Shown piece by piece: positions 44,248 to 56,700 of a DNA stretch of 64,000 bases (position 1 is the first letter of the stretch; every line of letters starts with the position of its first letter). The notes beneath the pieces were generated by a model. That model saw nothing but the letters and a program-made list of their open reading frames with translations, was not told the origin of the DNA and ran no database searches. Made by a program: the position numbers and the translations under genes. This stretch comes from Phyto melanocephala (Eukaryota; Arthropoda; Insecta; Diptera; Rhinophoridae): assembly GCA_941918925.1 (NCBI GenBank), contig OW799236.1, positions 117,444,562 through 117,508,561 of the forward strand. The letters are read 5' to 3'.

Positions 44248-47162
44248 CTTTAAAAAGACCTTAAGCTGAAATAAAATATTGATAATATTTAGAATAATAA
44301 TTTTAAAATGAACTCGAGCCTAAATAGAATAAAATTTAAATATTAGTTCAAACAGAAAAAGTTCGATAAATAAAAAAAAAACTCAAAAATGGAATATGAT
44401 GTTCTTCGTGCTGTGTACTTAGTCTGGCGTATTCTATCACAGAGGTTTTGCAATTGTCGTTAAAGTTCATAATAATAATAAAGTTCTGGTAATCATGCCG
44501 GAATGTTTTTCTTTTGAGCTAAAGTTTTTTATGTAATACCGATTTGACGACATTCTTTTAATAAGTTTATTTTATTTTTTGCATTGGGTAATGGTTTTAT
44601 CTTAAATGTTCTTGGATATTGGGACTTTCTAGGAACGTTCTTTTACTATAGTATAAAAAAATTAATATTCAGTAAACGTATTAACATGTCATAAAAACTT
44701 ACTATTAATTTTAATGAACATTTTTGGAATGCAATGAAAATAACTGTGTGTATACGAAATTGTATATTTTATTGACAGTCTGCAAAATTGCCCTAGTCAC
44801 TGTTTTTGTTTAGAGCACGGTGAAATAAGAATGCTCTTAATTTTTCTTTGTTACAAAGTAAGCAAAATATTTTTGGGAATAACAAGGTAATAAAATTGTT
44901 TTTGTGTAAATTTTCTAAAACGTTTTTTTAACATTTCTTCTACACTGTGGGCAATTGAACTTAATTTTTTGTCCGATATGAAGGATCACGAATACTTCTT
45001 TGAAAATAATATTTTTTCCTTTGGGCCCTCTTTCCACCGGACACTCTTTGGGAGGATCTGATACAAATTTTAAAACTTTATAGAAAAAGTGACACTGTCG
45101 TAAAATCGTACAGGGTTTTATTTTTCTTAATTGTTGCACAGTGTTATTAGTCTAAGTTAAAAATAATTTAATTTTTTTTAAGATCTTTTACATTTTTTTA
45201 TATATATTTTTTTAATGAAATGCTGTTTTTGCTCTCTATGGACAGTTTTATAAAAATTTATTTAATTTGACTTTAAAGTTTGGTTGTGAAAAGGTTTTTA
45301 ACAGACAGTGGCTTGTGCAGGTATTTATTTGGACCTAAGAATGATGCTTAATCTTTTTTAAGATATAAAAGTCAATTGACAATTTTTATAAAAAAGTGCT
45401 TTGACAGAATACTTTTGTAAGTATAACATTTTAAAAATTACAAGGTAAACAAATTTGCTTTTATCCTATTGTTCTTCGCCTTATTTTATTTTTCATGGTA
45501 GTTTTATAAATACCAATAGGTGTTATTAATAACTTTTTTAATTTTTATTATAAATGGCTTGTTAGAAGTTGTGTATGTAACGCATTAGTGCATTTGAGTT
45601 AAAATATTTTAAAAGCTAGTTCACAAACTTTATTATATCATTATTTTTAACATAAAAAAGGTCTACAAAATATTTCTGTTTTTCCGAGTCATTCAAGCAT
45701 ACAAACACTTTTAATTTAAATATTGCCGACATAACTATTTACTTAATAAACTGCAATAAAACCTTAATAGAATTCCAAACAAAAGTGTTTAAAAGCACAA
45801 CAACTTAAAATTTTGGATAAGCGCAACCATAATTGAAACTCTAAACAACATTTTGTGTATTTAGACAATTATGGTGAAAAAAGGTAGAGGAACTAAAAAT
45901 TTTACAATTACAAAGGCTGGAAAAGAATGTACCGCTCATGTTATAAGCTTCCAAAAAGAATTAAAACAACATATTCCAACAATTGAACAAGTAATTGTTT
46001 AAAAAATGAAACCTTCAGAAAAAAGAAGAATCTCTTACACACATTAAAACAATATTAAAATTATCAAAAACACTACACTCAGGCTTAGGCATTAAAACTG
46101 CAGACAGACAGGCCAAAAATTATAAAAACCAAAAATGACCTTCAAGAACAAAAATACTAGAGAGCAAATATGTACAATAAAAAATTTTAATTTGCTAGAC
46201 TTGAAAGTTTTTTTTTGTTAAAAAAAAAAGAACAAGCAACAAAAATGAAAATGTTAACCGCAACATCGTACAGTAAAAATGTTAAGCTTTATGTTTTAAA
46301 TGATGTATGTATGTATGTATGTGTAATGTTTGGATTTTGATTGTGTATGAAATTTAAAACAAAAGACTTAAGAGAGCAACTTGATGTCTGTAGTGCCACC
46401 ACCAGCTTTTTTTGTTTTTCTTTAAACAGATGATGACAACAGCAGCAACAACAACAAAAACAATGGCAATAACAAAAATAATAATCATGGTGCTCATTAT
46501 GATGACGATGACGATAACAATGATGATGTTGGTAATGATTGCATTATAAATAATTATTTATTGCATTTTGTTTGACTGTTTGAATTCTGTTCATCCGTCT
46601 GTCGGCCATTTTATCTTAGTTTGTGTACATATTTGTGCATATAAGATAACATATGATGTTTTTCTTAATGTTGTTGTTGTCGTTGTCGTTTTTGTTGTGT
46701 TTGTAGTTGCTGTTGTTATGTATGTGGCACCATCAAGGTGTCCATCATTTATATAAATTTGCATTTTATGTAATGCCTTTCAACATCAGGATGAAAAAAA
46801 GACAATAGCTTGTTTTGTGTTTCTTTTATTATTGTTGTTGCTGTTTTATTTTCTTCATACCATCAAATCGATCTATGTGACATTTTCAAATAATTCTGTT
46901 GGGCAAAAAACAAAGCAAAAAAGAAAAATGTTGCATATAGTTGTCTGAATTTAAAATAGTTTTGTTAGCCGCGCTAAATTATTGGCTTGGAGAAATGTAA
47001 TTTTCTATAGATATAGTGTCTACAGAAAAAATACCTTTTTCAAGCAGGACATGCGGCCCTCATTTCCAAGAAGCTATTTAAGAGTCTACACTTACTTGTG
47101 AATTTTATAAGAGGAAGTTACTTATGTTGGGGCGGAATAATTCCGGTACAATGGAATCTTTT
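44248..47162. other. AT-rich DNA without a recognisable gene
   Basis: The minus-strand frame 44915-45139 has a CPQC pair but no recognised domain. GATGA/CAACAA-type simple tracts occur at 46430-46530, and (ATGT)n at 46305-46320. Confidence 0.42.
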
Positions 47163-47850
47163 AAATATTGGGTGATTTTTTAACCCATGAGTTTTGAAAA
47201 CTGAAAAAATCATAGAAATTTGCAAAGATGAATATAATATTTCTTCGGAGCGATAAATGCATGCCCGTCATTTACTTCTTAAAAATTATTTCTTGCCTTA
47301 GATGATCCATCCATCAGCTCTAATTTTCGGAATACTTTTTCCAGCATTACGGTCAGCTATAATATTTTATTCCAATGCTGTGATTATGCTTGTGTCGTCT
47401 CTGTATATAAAACAATTCACAAATCTCCAACAAATAAAGTCGTGAGGTCAAATTCAGTAATTTTGCTGAAGTAGTACTTGAGCTGAAAATTAACTTCATT
47501 GCTTAAGACAATCTTTCGATAGATCTTCATCCAAATTTCCTGAGGCTCATTTACCAAACAACAGACGCTGAAGTACGTATACTAGCTTCGCTACATTTTG
47601 TATGGTTTCTTACTGAAGTAAAACTGGTGAGAAATATGGTTACAGAAGCTTGGAAGCCTATTCGGTAGGACGACTACGTCGGTCATGTGTGTTATTTAGT
47701 AGCTATAAAATGAACGTAGTTTACGAAACACATTTCTCATTCGTGCTTAGTCTATTCATGATGAAATAGCAATCCTTTTTTGCATTGTCACACGATACGA
47801 ATATTTTTTATATACTGTAAAATCAAATAGCGTAAAAATCACCATTTACA
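47163..47850 (-). mobile_element. Decayed, internally deleted mariner
   Basis: The ends TGGGTGATTTTTTAACC (left) and, reverse-complemented, AATGGTGATTTTTACGC (right) are terminal inverted repeats of mariner type. The minus strand keeps an N-terminal piece (MNRLSTNEKCVS, then THDRRSRPTE), a KIVLSNEVNFQLKYYFSK block equivalent to KIIFSDEAHFxLxGYVNK, and a C-terminal piece (TVMLEKVFRKLELMDGSSKA and EIIFKK before a stop). The first catalytic Asp position reads Asn. The middle with the second and third Asp is deleted. Confidence 0.75.
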
Positions 47851-50058
47851 AAACGATAAATATAGAATCTGGAAACTATAAACTTATAATTAAAATGCGA
47901 AGATGTATGTAAATGATTAATTATCCACTAAAGCTACTTTAAACAGTTCTTTTATGTTTCCTTATTGCATCGAAGTAGGTGGAACTTGATCTTTGATCGC
48001 TACAATTCTTTATTAAACTAGGGAGGATAATTATTTGACTCATATTGTTACAGCCAACAATATTAAGAATAAATGTTAAGATCGCAAAAAAACTTTGATG
48101 TATTCAATGCTTTAGTTGTGGATGTAAATTTCATACTATGCAAAGAGAAGTAGCCTGTTGGTCCGCAAATAATAGATTATCATCAAGAAAAAAAGGCTTA
48201 GTAAATCAAAATAAGCTGTGGAAAAGGAAAAACGCTACTGCGAGATAGCACCAGGTTTATATATTGCATTGTATTCTGTTAAAGATAACAAATCTGCGGC
48301 TAGAAAAAGATTTTCATTAAAGAATAGGCAACAGACTAGACTATAGAATATATTTAAGACTAAATTATGGGACTAAAATAGAGATAAAACTATAGGATCT
48401 TAACAAAAACTTCAAACATTAAAAGCTGAACTAGAGAGTAGACTGAACTAAGGTGGGAAAGGAGGGTTTGAAGCAAAAGATGCTTCCAACCCTCACCCGG
48501 CGATCATTATGGTCAATTGTGCTCTAGGTAGGTAGTTAGAAAAAGACTATACTAAAGACTTAACTAAAATTTCTTTTACTTTTTTTACACTTGCAAGGAG
48601 CTTAAGGCCGCTAGCTTATACTTGTGTGTTAAAAATTTTAATAATGCTTTGTTCAAAACAATTATGCATAATGATGTTATAAAAAATATTATTCTTAAAT
48701 TAAAATTTTCAAATATTGTGCAATATTGCCCCCCAACCAATATTTCCAATAAACAAGAAGAACTGTTACAATCCTGAATTATATTATAAGCAGCTTCTAT
48801 GAAAACACAAGACATTGATTGTAAATTGTTGAATGTTTAAAGCTACACAACGTAAATAAAAAAGAATCAAACAAAAACATGCAACATCAAATTTATACAT
48901 ATCGAAATGTTATATGGAATCGATTAAAACAAACATTTTAAATAATTTACCAACCAACAACTTCCTTTTGGTCTTAAGAATTATTCTAAAAAATCCCCAA
49001 CTTACTTGTCATTTATTTCAAAAAATATGTTGTGTTTTTCAACAAAAAGAAAAAGAATAACTGAAATACTCTGTGAAACTTTAAGATACAGATTAAATTT
49101 GTAGCATACTAGAGCCACAGCTACTGAACTTTTTTACGATGCATTAAGCAGCGGCAAAAGAAATAAAGTCAGCAAAAGAACTCAAACTAAACGTCAGTGT
49201 CTTCACTGTCGCAATTTTATAAAAAGAGAACCAAAAAAAAAATTCATAATTTCTGTTAAAACTTGTGTTTGGGCTAAAATCGTGGTTTTTATTCCTTTAA
49301 GCTTTCAACTCAATCATGATAAAAATTTTTTTTGTTTGATTGAGAGTCTTTTAAGAAAAAACCTACCTCGCATATTCATCACTTTTTATACTTAATTGAA
49401 ATACCAATGCGTTGCATGAATCTAATACTTAGTACAACAACATGTCCATCTTTTTTCTTGTTTTTGTTTTTTCTAATGTAGTGCATGGTTTTCAATAATG
49501 CAACTTGTATGTATTTTTAAATTGCAAGTACAAAAACTATTTTTTAACTTTTCTTTATTTTATTGCTTTCGGACACTAGAAAGGGTTGTCGTTGTCTAAA
49601 GAATTTTACAATTTTTCTAAAACTGCAAACTTGCAAGATTTTTTTTTAGTTAATAAAAAATTATGTTAAAGTTGGCTATTAAAATAGTTTGTCTCTGGCA
49701 ACACTCTTACGAATCGAGAATATAACCCATTCGAGTTTTTTTCCACCTTGCTGTTAGTTAAAATGGTTCATACCGCCACGTATTCCTGCATCTGTTTGTA
49801 TGTCTGTAATGTACGTGTACAATATGTTAAAATATAGTGTGTATGACTAACGCTATTTTGCTATTTCTTCTATAAGTTTTTGCTGTTTTTTGTTAGCTGC
49901 TTTACTGAAAAGCTTAAGTGTGTGGCATGTTCTCAAGTGTGAATTTAATGTAGTTGCTAGTTTTTGATGACTACTTGTGTGGTAACACAACAATATAATA
50001 TTTATGTTTGGATATATGCAATAAGCCACATGCAACAACTAGCAGCAATAACAATAAT
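47851..50058. other. AT-rich DNA; GACTA-rich low-complexity tract at 48325-48545
   Basis: The tract repeats GACTAGACTATAGAATATAT-like and GACTAAAATAGAGATAAAAC-like strings. It ends in CTCTAGGTAGGTAGTTAG, which recalls an inverted SINE tail. No gene is recognised. Confidence 0.45.
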
Positions 50059-50885
50059 AACAAGTAAGAGTGCTATATTCGGCCATGCCGAATCTTATAT
50101 ACACTTCACAACGTGTAGTCATGCAAAAACAGTTGCTTGTATCACCATTCATCCCATATAAAATACGTACACGTATGTATGTTAAAAAAACGAAAAAAAA
50201 AATTGTAAAAAAAAATTTTTAAAAAAATTTTAAAAAAAAATTTAAAAAAAAAATTATTATATATATAATATACATATATAAAACAAAAAAAAAAAAATAA
50301 AAAAAAAAAATAAATAAAAAAAAAATTAAAAAAAAATTAAAAAAAAAAATAATAATAAAAATATAAATAATATATTAAATAAAAAATAAAAAAATATAAA
50401 AAAAAAAATTAAAAAAAAATTTTTTAAAAAATTAAAAAAAAATTTTTTTTGGCTCAGTTGGGATTCGATGCCACGTTTTCTCTAACCAGTATACACGTTT
50501 GTATGTATGTATGTTGTTGTTGTAAAGTTGTTTTTGTGAAAAAAAAATCGAGGTGGTCGTGGGTTTTTGCTCATATCTCAGTTGTTTATGTACCGATGTT
50601 TCTGATTTTCAATAGCGATCTACTCCCGAATATTTCTGATATTTTAATACCTTACCCGGGTCCAACCTATGTCGGGGGGCTTCAAAAAGTTGATTTCAAC
50701 ATACACACGGACAGACGGTCAGACGGACAGACGGACAGACGGACAGACTGACAGGGCTTAATCGACTTCCCTATTCATAAGCTTTCAGAAAATATATACT
50801 TTATGGGGTCGGAAATGAAAATTGTAGAAATTTCACACGGAATGACAAACCTATATATACCCTTTTTCACTGTGTGAAGGGTATA
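50059..50885 (-). mobile_element. DINE-1/mini-me-like element, full length
   Basis: It is the inverse of the 43431-44247 copy: AACAAGTAAGAGTGC and ATTCGGCCATGCCGAAT (3' hairpin) at the low end, then the A/T-rich tract, the GTCY block (50700-50755), the CCCCATAAAGTATATATTTT core, and the TATACCC palindrome near 50860-50885. The 100-residue plus-strand frame at 50449-50751 recurs in other copies because the DNA is repeated. It is not a gene. Confidence 0.87.
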
Positions 50886-51538
50886 AAAATATTCATTGAA
50901 TAACAAATGTCATAATGGTGGTGTAGATGTAAAGAGCACTTTGTTTTAAAACTGCGATAGATTGAAAATTTGAGATGTTGTAAGAATAAAAATATAGATA
51001 TTGTACTACTGACAGACTTTAAAATCCTAAAAAGTTCTAGGTTTGCATTCATATATTTTTTTTTAGTTTTTTGGCAAAACACATGGCTTAAATAATTATT
51101 GAATTCGTAGGTTGATTATTATAAAATTAATAAACTTTCTAAGTATAAGAGGTTCTCTAAAAAAACAGATTTTTGGTCGATAATGCAGAATAATTCCTTA
51201 AAAAAGCGAAATATTCCCGCTTATTTATTTATTATTTTACCTTTGATAATAAATGTTTTCAAATTATGTGGAAATTTCTAGTCTCGAGACTTAGACTTTT
51301 TTTAAACAAAATATAAGGTTTTCAGTATTGTAGATCTCTATGTGAATTGTAAATATTTCGTTTTAATAAAAGATTCCACTCCCAGTTTTTCAAATCATTA
51401 GATTTCTAAATAAAAAAGCAATATTAAAACAATTATTCAATGAAAGCAATTATTTATGAAATCTTTGTTAAAAACATTTTGATTTACTCACCATACAATC
51501 CATAGCCCTACAACGTTTTGTATATTTGAAACCTTTGT
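50886..51538. other. AT-rich DNA without a recognisable gene
   Basis: No feature is recognised. Confidence 0.4.
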
Positions 51539-53182
51539 TATACCCTTCACCGTGGGTTGCAATGGTTATATAGCTTTGGCATTTATTTACAATATTTGTT
51601 TGCGACTACACAAAGTATATATTTTCAGAGACCTTATAGTCACTTAAGTCGATTGAGAAAAGTCCTTCTGTCCGTCTTTTTGTCTATCTATAGAAAACTT
51701 AAAAATATCGCTAAATGTTCGATATGATGTTCGATATTAGTATGAAATATTAGAAAAACAGATTAAAAATCGGCAAAGTTATAGGAAAAAATTTTGGGAT
51801 TGTGGCACCAGATTGCCAATCATTATCAAGAATTAGTTTTGGAAAATGACGGTTCAAAACTGTCAGTATAACTGATACAATAAATTTTATAAGGGATAAT
51901 AATTTATTTTATCTTTAAGACATTTGGTCTTATCTTTTGAGGCCATGTTTGGAGAATAATGGTTCAACAGGTCCACTTTAGTAGCGAATGAAAATGTTTG
52001 ACTTCTTTGTACAATATCATTCACCGACAGTAATTTCTATAACAAAAATGACATTAAAAATTCAATGGCAGATACAAATGTTTAATACAGATGTCAAATA
52101 AAAGGGTTTAGCTTGTAGAATACAGTACATCTTGAAGATGATAAGCAGAACAAAAAAATTTAAATTACACTAACCCAATTAGCATGGGTAACAAATAAAA
52201 AACCATAACTACTAGAACACAGTATAATAAAATATTTTTCATGCCAATATGGCCAACAGAAAATGGTGGAATATATTTTTTTAATTTCCTCAACATGAGT
52301 ATGAAATAAAAAAGCTTCATGTTCCAAGATGACGTCAAAAACAAAATGGCCATTAATACAATTTGGAGAATAAATAACTCCATTAAAACAGAAAAAATTT
52401 TGAAACACACAGTTCTTTGGTAACAAAAACTAATTTCTTAACAAGTCAAGATTTCATGCCCCGGTTTACTAGTCAGTAGTATGCTAATTTGATAGTCTAG
52501 CGGTTGCGGGTTAGATTCCCACCAAATACTCTGGAGTGGTATGCTTCTCCTTCTCTCCTTTTCTTTTTATTCTATTCTCGTATCACAAAGGGATAAATAT
52601 TTTGGACCCAAGTGAGCTGCACAACAGCTGTCTGTTCTACCTACCTACCTAAGATTTCATATCGTGAATTTCGTGAATCCTCCTCCATAAAAAAGTTTTG
52701 CTAGTCAGACCCTATAATAAATGATATTTTTAAGAAACCATCAAAAATTGTAATTTCTTTTAAAAAATAATATGAATTTTAAATGTAGTCGTGGTAAAGC
52801 CTTTAACAACGATATGCAAAATGTCGTTATTGGACTTAAAATGCTGACGCAATTCATAAAAAACTGAATGGACAGTACATTGGGATTGGCTAAAAGTAAG
52901 ATTTTAAAAGTAAAGTACTGGCTTGAAGAGTGCTATTTTTCGGCCTAAATTTTTTTCAATGGTATACGAGATATCATATGTTGTATCTAAAATGTTGACT
53001 TCAATTAAAAATCCATCATTAAATCTCCTGTAGTAAAGGGCAAGGCAAAAAACTTTTTCTTGTATAAGAAACATCATCGAAATATCCTTCATCCAACTTT
53101 TTTCCGACCAACTCTTATGTTCCTATGAAAGTAAGGCTTATATAAGGTTTGACATGGCCGAATATAGCACTCCTACTTGTTT
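51539..53182 (+). mobile_element. Long DINE-like element carrying a SINE
   Basis: The 5' end is TATACCCTTCACCGTGGGTT and the core is ACAAAGTATATATTTTCAGA with CTTCTGTCCGTCTTTTTGTC. The 3' end is GACATGGCCGAATATAGCAC...ACTTGTT at 53182. The interior has spaced blocks of the AAAGGGTTTAGCTTGTAGAA and AAAATGG type, like 23.6-24.3 kb, and a tRNA-like SINE at 52456-52652. Open frames at 52160-52426 and 52904-53092 are not credible genes. Confidence 0.65.
52456..52652 (+). mobile_element. tRNA-derived SINE
   Basis: TAGTCAGTAGT (52470-52480) is placed as a pol III A-box. GCGGGTTAGATTCCCACC (52506-52523) is a good B-box (GGTTCGANNCC with one change) about 30 bp further on. A body with GGACCCAAGTGAGCTGCACA follows, and the element ends in CTACCTACCTACCTAA, a short simple tail. 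The 3' body recurs inverted at 21800-21890. Confidence 0.68.
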
Positions 53183-53458
53183 TTTATTAAAAACCAAAAT
53201 TATAATAACATTTCTTGTTCGTGCTTGAACATCTTTTATTATTGCCAATGAGAGAAACTTAGAAATATTAATAATTGCTTTATCTCCAAGTTTGGAAAAA
53301 ATATACAAATCATGTTTACGCCAGACAACAATAATTTAGTTTATGTGTAGCACTTTCTTATTTCTAATTTGACATTTGAATGACAACTCAACCTAGTTTT
53401 CAAGCCATAATTATTCCTAATATTTTTACTTTGTCCAAGCGTTGTTATACGACTAGAG

Positions 53459-53781
53459 CAGTGAAACAAGCCGAGGCAAAATTTTCAGCGGCGGCGGCTG
53501 AGCAGTTTTTAAGCGGCGGCGGCTATAACAAATTAAAATCGGCGACTCAAAATTTCAAAGTGACGTCACTAAAATTTTTTGTAAAAATTCTAACGGTAAA
53601 ATATTACAAAATTTTTCATCACTTTTTCGAAGAAAATTTCTTCTTGAGTCGACTAATATTGATCAAAACGGCGGCTTTCTTGAGCCGTTTTAAGCCGACA
53701 AGAACGGCGGCGGCGTGGACATTGAAAAAAAACCCGGCGGCGGCGCGCCGTCGGCTCTGAGCCGGTCGACTTGTTTCACTG
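53459..53781. mobile_element. hAT MITE with an 8-bp target duplication
   Basis: The ends are CAGTGAAACAAGCCGAGG and, reverse-complemented, CAGTGAAACAAGTCGACC. The perfect direct repeat GACTAGAG flanks it at 53451-53458 and 53782-53789. At 323 bp it has no coding capacity. GGCGGCGGC occurs repeatedly on the same strand near both ends. It belongs to the same family as 1122-2262 by terminal sequence. The overlapping 126-residue frame (Ala/Arg/Gly-rich) is an artefact of the GC-rich triplets. Confidence 0.92.
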
Positions 53782-53789
53782 GACTAGAG

Positions 53790-56700
53790 TCATACTATTT
53801 GTTGACGTACGAATGTGCGTTTATAGTTTCAGTTTCCCTAGCCTGTTTTGAACACACATTGAGTAATTAACACAGGGCTCAATTACAAAACAATTCGTTT
53901 CTTTTTCAAAGGTCTTCATCATTTAGTGGCATACTTATGTATGTATGTTTATATATGAATACGTACATATCTTCCATTCTTCTTCACAAAGCACGTGCGT
54001 AACTTGGGCATACCATACAACATAAGAGCTAGCATGTAAGCAACTTTTCAATGTTAAAAATGTTACTTGTACGATTACAAAAACAATAATAGTTGTAGTG
54101 CGAAAACTTATTAAATATGAAATATAGTATGATGTTTGTCCCAGCCTTTTGTTGTCTCTATATGCCCAACGTTTAACAACTACAAATAAGTTGCAGTGAA
54201 AAAAAAAAAAAATTAACAGCTACAGAAACATTGACACATAGAGCAACTTTATGTTAAGGGTATGGACACTTGTTTCTTACATACTTCTTACAACAGCAAT
54301 AAAGAAGAGTATCAATATTACTACCACTAAATGATGGAATAAATAACAAGTTGCAAACAACTGTCACGTACATAAGCTACAACAAAAAAATAAAAAAACA
54401 AACAAATAAACACAGATGTGTGTATGTATATAAAACAACAATGCAACCGACCGTCAACGTTACATACTGCAAGCTGACGTAAAAGCCTTTTGATGCAACT
54501 TTGTATAATATATTTTAATATCCTGTTTCAAAAACATTTTTGCCCTTAAAAATGATACATATTTCAGCATTAATTTAAACTGAAAATAATTTAAATTTTT
54601 TTGGTCTTTTATAATTGTTAATTACAGTTATTTATGAGAATGTGCTTTTGTTTTTCTCTCGTCTTTGCTTTCTTAACTTTGTTTGGTTTAATTAAGTAAT
54701 TAATTGTTTTATGAATTCATCACAAATTTCATTTGAAATAATTTTTGAATGTTTCATAATGTGCGTTGTTTGTGTTGTCTTCTTTATTTAATTCATTCTA
54801 TTTAATTCCATTTCTTATGTGCATGTTGTTTTAGTTGTTGTTGTTGTAAAGAAATTCTTTTTAATTCCTGCTGCTGTTTGTCATCTTCAGTTTCGTGTTA
54901 AAATTGTTGTGCTTTTTCTAAAACTATATCACGTATGGTTTTTCTATTAAATAATATGCCAAGTCTCAATCAAAATACTTCAGATGTCAATTATAGATTG
55001 CAATGGTTTCAATACTCATAAGATTGTCAATGCGATAGTAATACAACAACAACAGCAGCAGCAACAAACAAACAGGCAGTCTAAGAGACAGACAAAAAGG
55101 ACAGACAAATTTTGTAACAGCTACAGCAACATTATAAAGAATAAGAACAACAACAATAGTCATATATAATCTGTGTTGCAAGTACATGCATTAAAATATA
55201 TGAGATATGACATATGATGAGAACTGGAAAACGTTAACAAGTTGGGGCAATCGTAAGAGTTAAAAAAAAGTAAGAAGGAAAAAAATCATCAGCCACAACA
55301 ACAGCAAAAATATAAAAGTATGGCAAAAAGAAAGAATGGAAGAAAAATCATTAACCAACTCAAAGAACGTAATAGGAATTAAGCACAAATCAATACCAAG
55401 GAAACAGAGCAACTGGGGAAGGAGGTCCAAGTGCTTTATGACTTAAAAATATGTTAGATATTTTTCCTAGTAATGACAGGAATGCCTTATAAAATTTATA
55501 TGTAAACTACAGTTTATCTGTTAGGTATAAGAACGCTAAGAGAGTTGGGTTCGTTTCACTAATATTCTTATCTCTAGATCTTTCTGCATTTTATGAACGT
55601 AAATGCGTTATAGGGCATGATATTGTTGCAATTAATTAATTTTACTATTATAAGTAAAGATTACTGTTGATTATAATCGATTCAGTTATTTTCAGAACTT
55701 TTAACTTCTGCTCATTTAACAGATTCGTTACAATGCATTTTTATACTCGTGGAATATTTGATGGCCATGCAATTTGATTGCTCTCATAATTTGTTAATAG
55801 GTTGTTTGACAACCTTTTTTTAAGAGAATTAACACTCAAAGTAGCAGGTGGAAGATGAAATATGATTTGTTCTTAGCAGCATTGCAATTGCACTATATCT
55901 TTGGTAATTATCTAATGTTTTTAATTAAAAATTAATTAGAACCACTTATGCGAGCAGGCAAACTAACGATTTTAAAGACCCCTTATTTGACTGTTAAAAG
56001 TTACTAAAATGAAAAACTCAAATTGAAGGCAAAAGTTATGTTTATAATGAAAAATAATTATAGTACCTGATCTGATGCTTCACTTGAAAGGGTCAAAGGC
56101 ATGCATCTATCAATGTTCTCATGAATATGAAATATAGTTGCAGAGTTCAATTTGAAATCCATGCAGCTCTCGATATAAATTCTACCTCTTGCTTCAGAAA
56201 TACTGAAAGTGGCATGTAAAGCAAAATCATATCAAGTATTGGTTTTTTCATTTGAGGTTTAAATTATAGCTCCGAAGGTTTTAACTTATGTTACCAATAC
56301 ACTTTCCCAGTGGTACTAGTTTTATATTGGTAAATAGTCAAGCTCCCATAATCCTTTACCTAAAGTTAGGATTTCAGTAGTTCGGCTACTGGTTAACTTT
56401 CCTTTGCCTGCAGGGTAATTTGACGGCGTACTTTTTTAATGAATTTGTGGGGATGAGGATATTTAATTAATTTAAATTATTTTTGAACTTGCTTTACATT
56501 TATATGAATGTGGACATTAATTGGGTCTGATCAGCTGGATTTTTTTAAGAGTTTTGAAACTCTCGGATTATTATATACTTACAGTTGTAAATTTATGCTC
56601 TTGTAGATAGATATTCGCTAGCTTGATTACCAAAGTCCAAAGGTCAGTATTTGAGAACAGCTTAGAGTGCATGAACAAAGTGTGCAATCCCTTATTACGT

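Noticed and set aside
44915..45139. ORF with a CPQC pair and a DPPKECPVERGPKGK segment
   Set aside because: Suggestive, but no known domain or splice context was found.
48585..48815. 76-residue minus-strand ORF with Cys residues
   Set aside because: No family motif and biased composition.
53380..53760. 126-residue Ala/Arg-rich ORF
   Set aside because: It lies across the hAT MITE, and the composition comes from GGC triplets.
54984..55187. Gln-rich ORF (plus) and its mirror
   Set aside because: Explained by CAA/CAG repeats.
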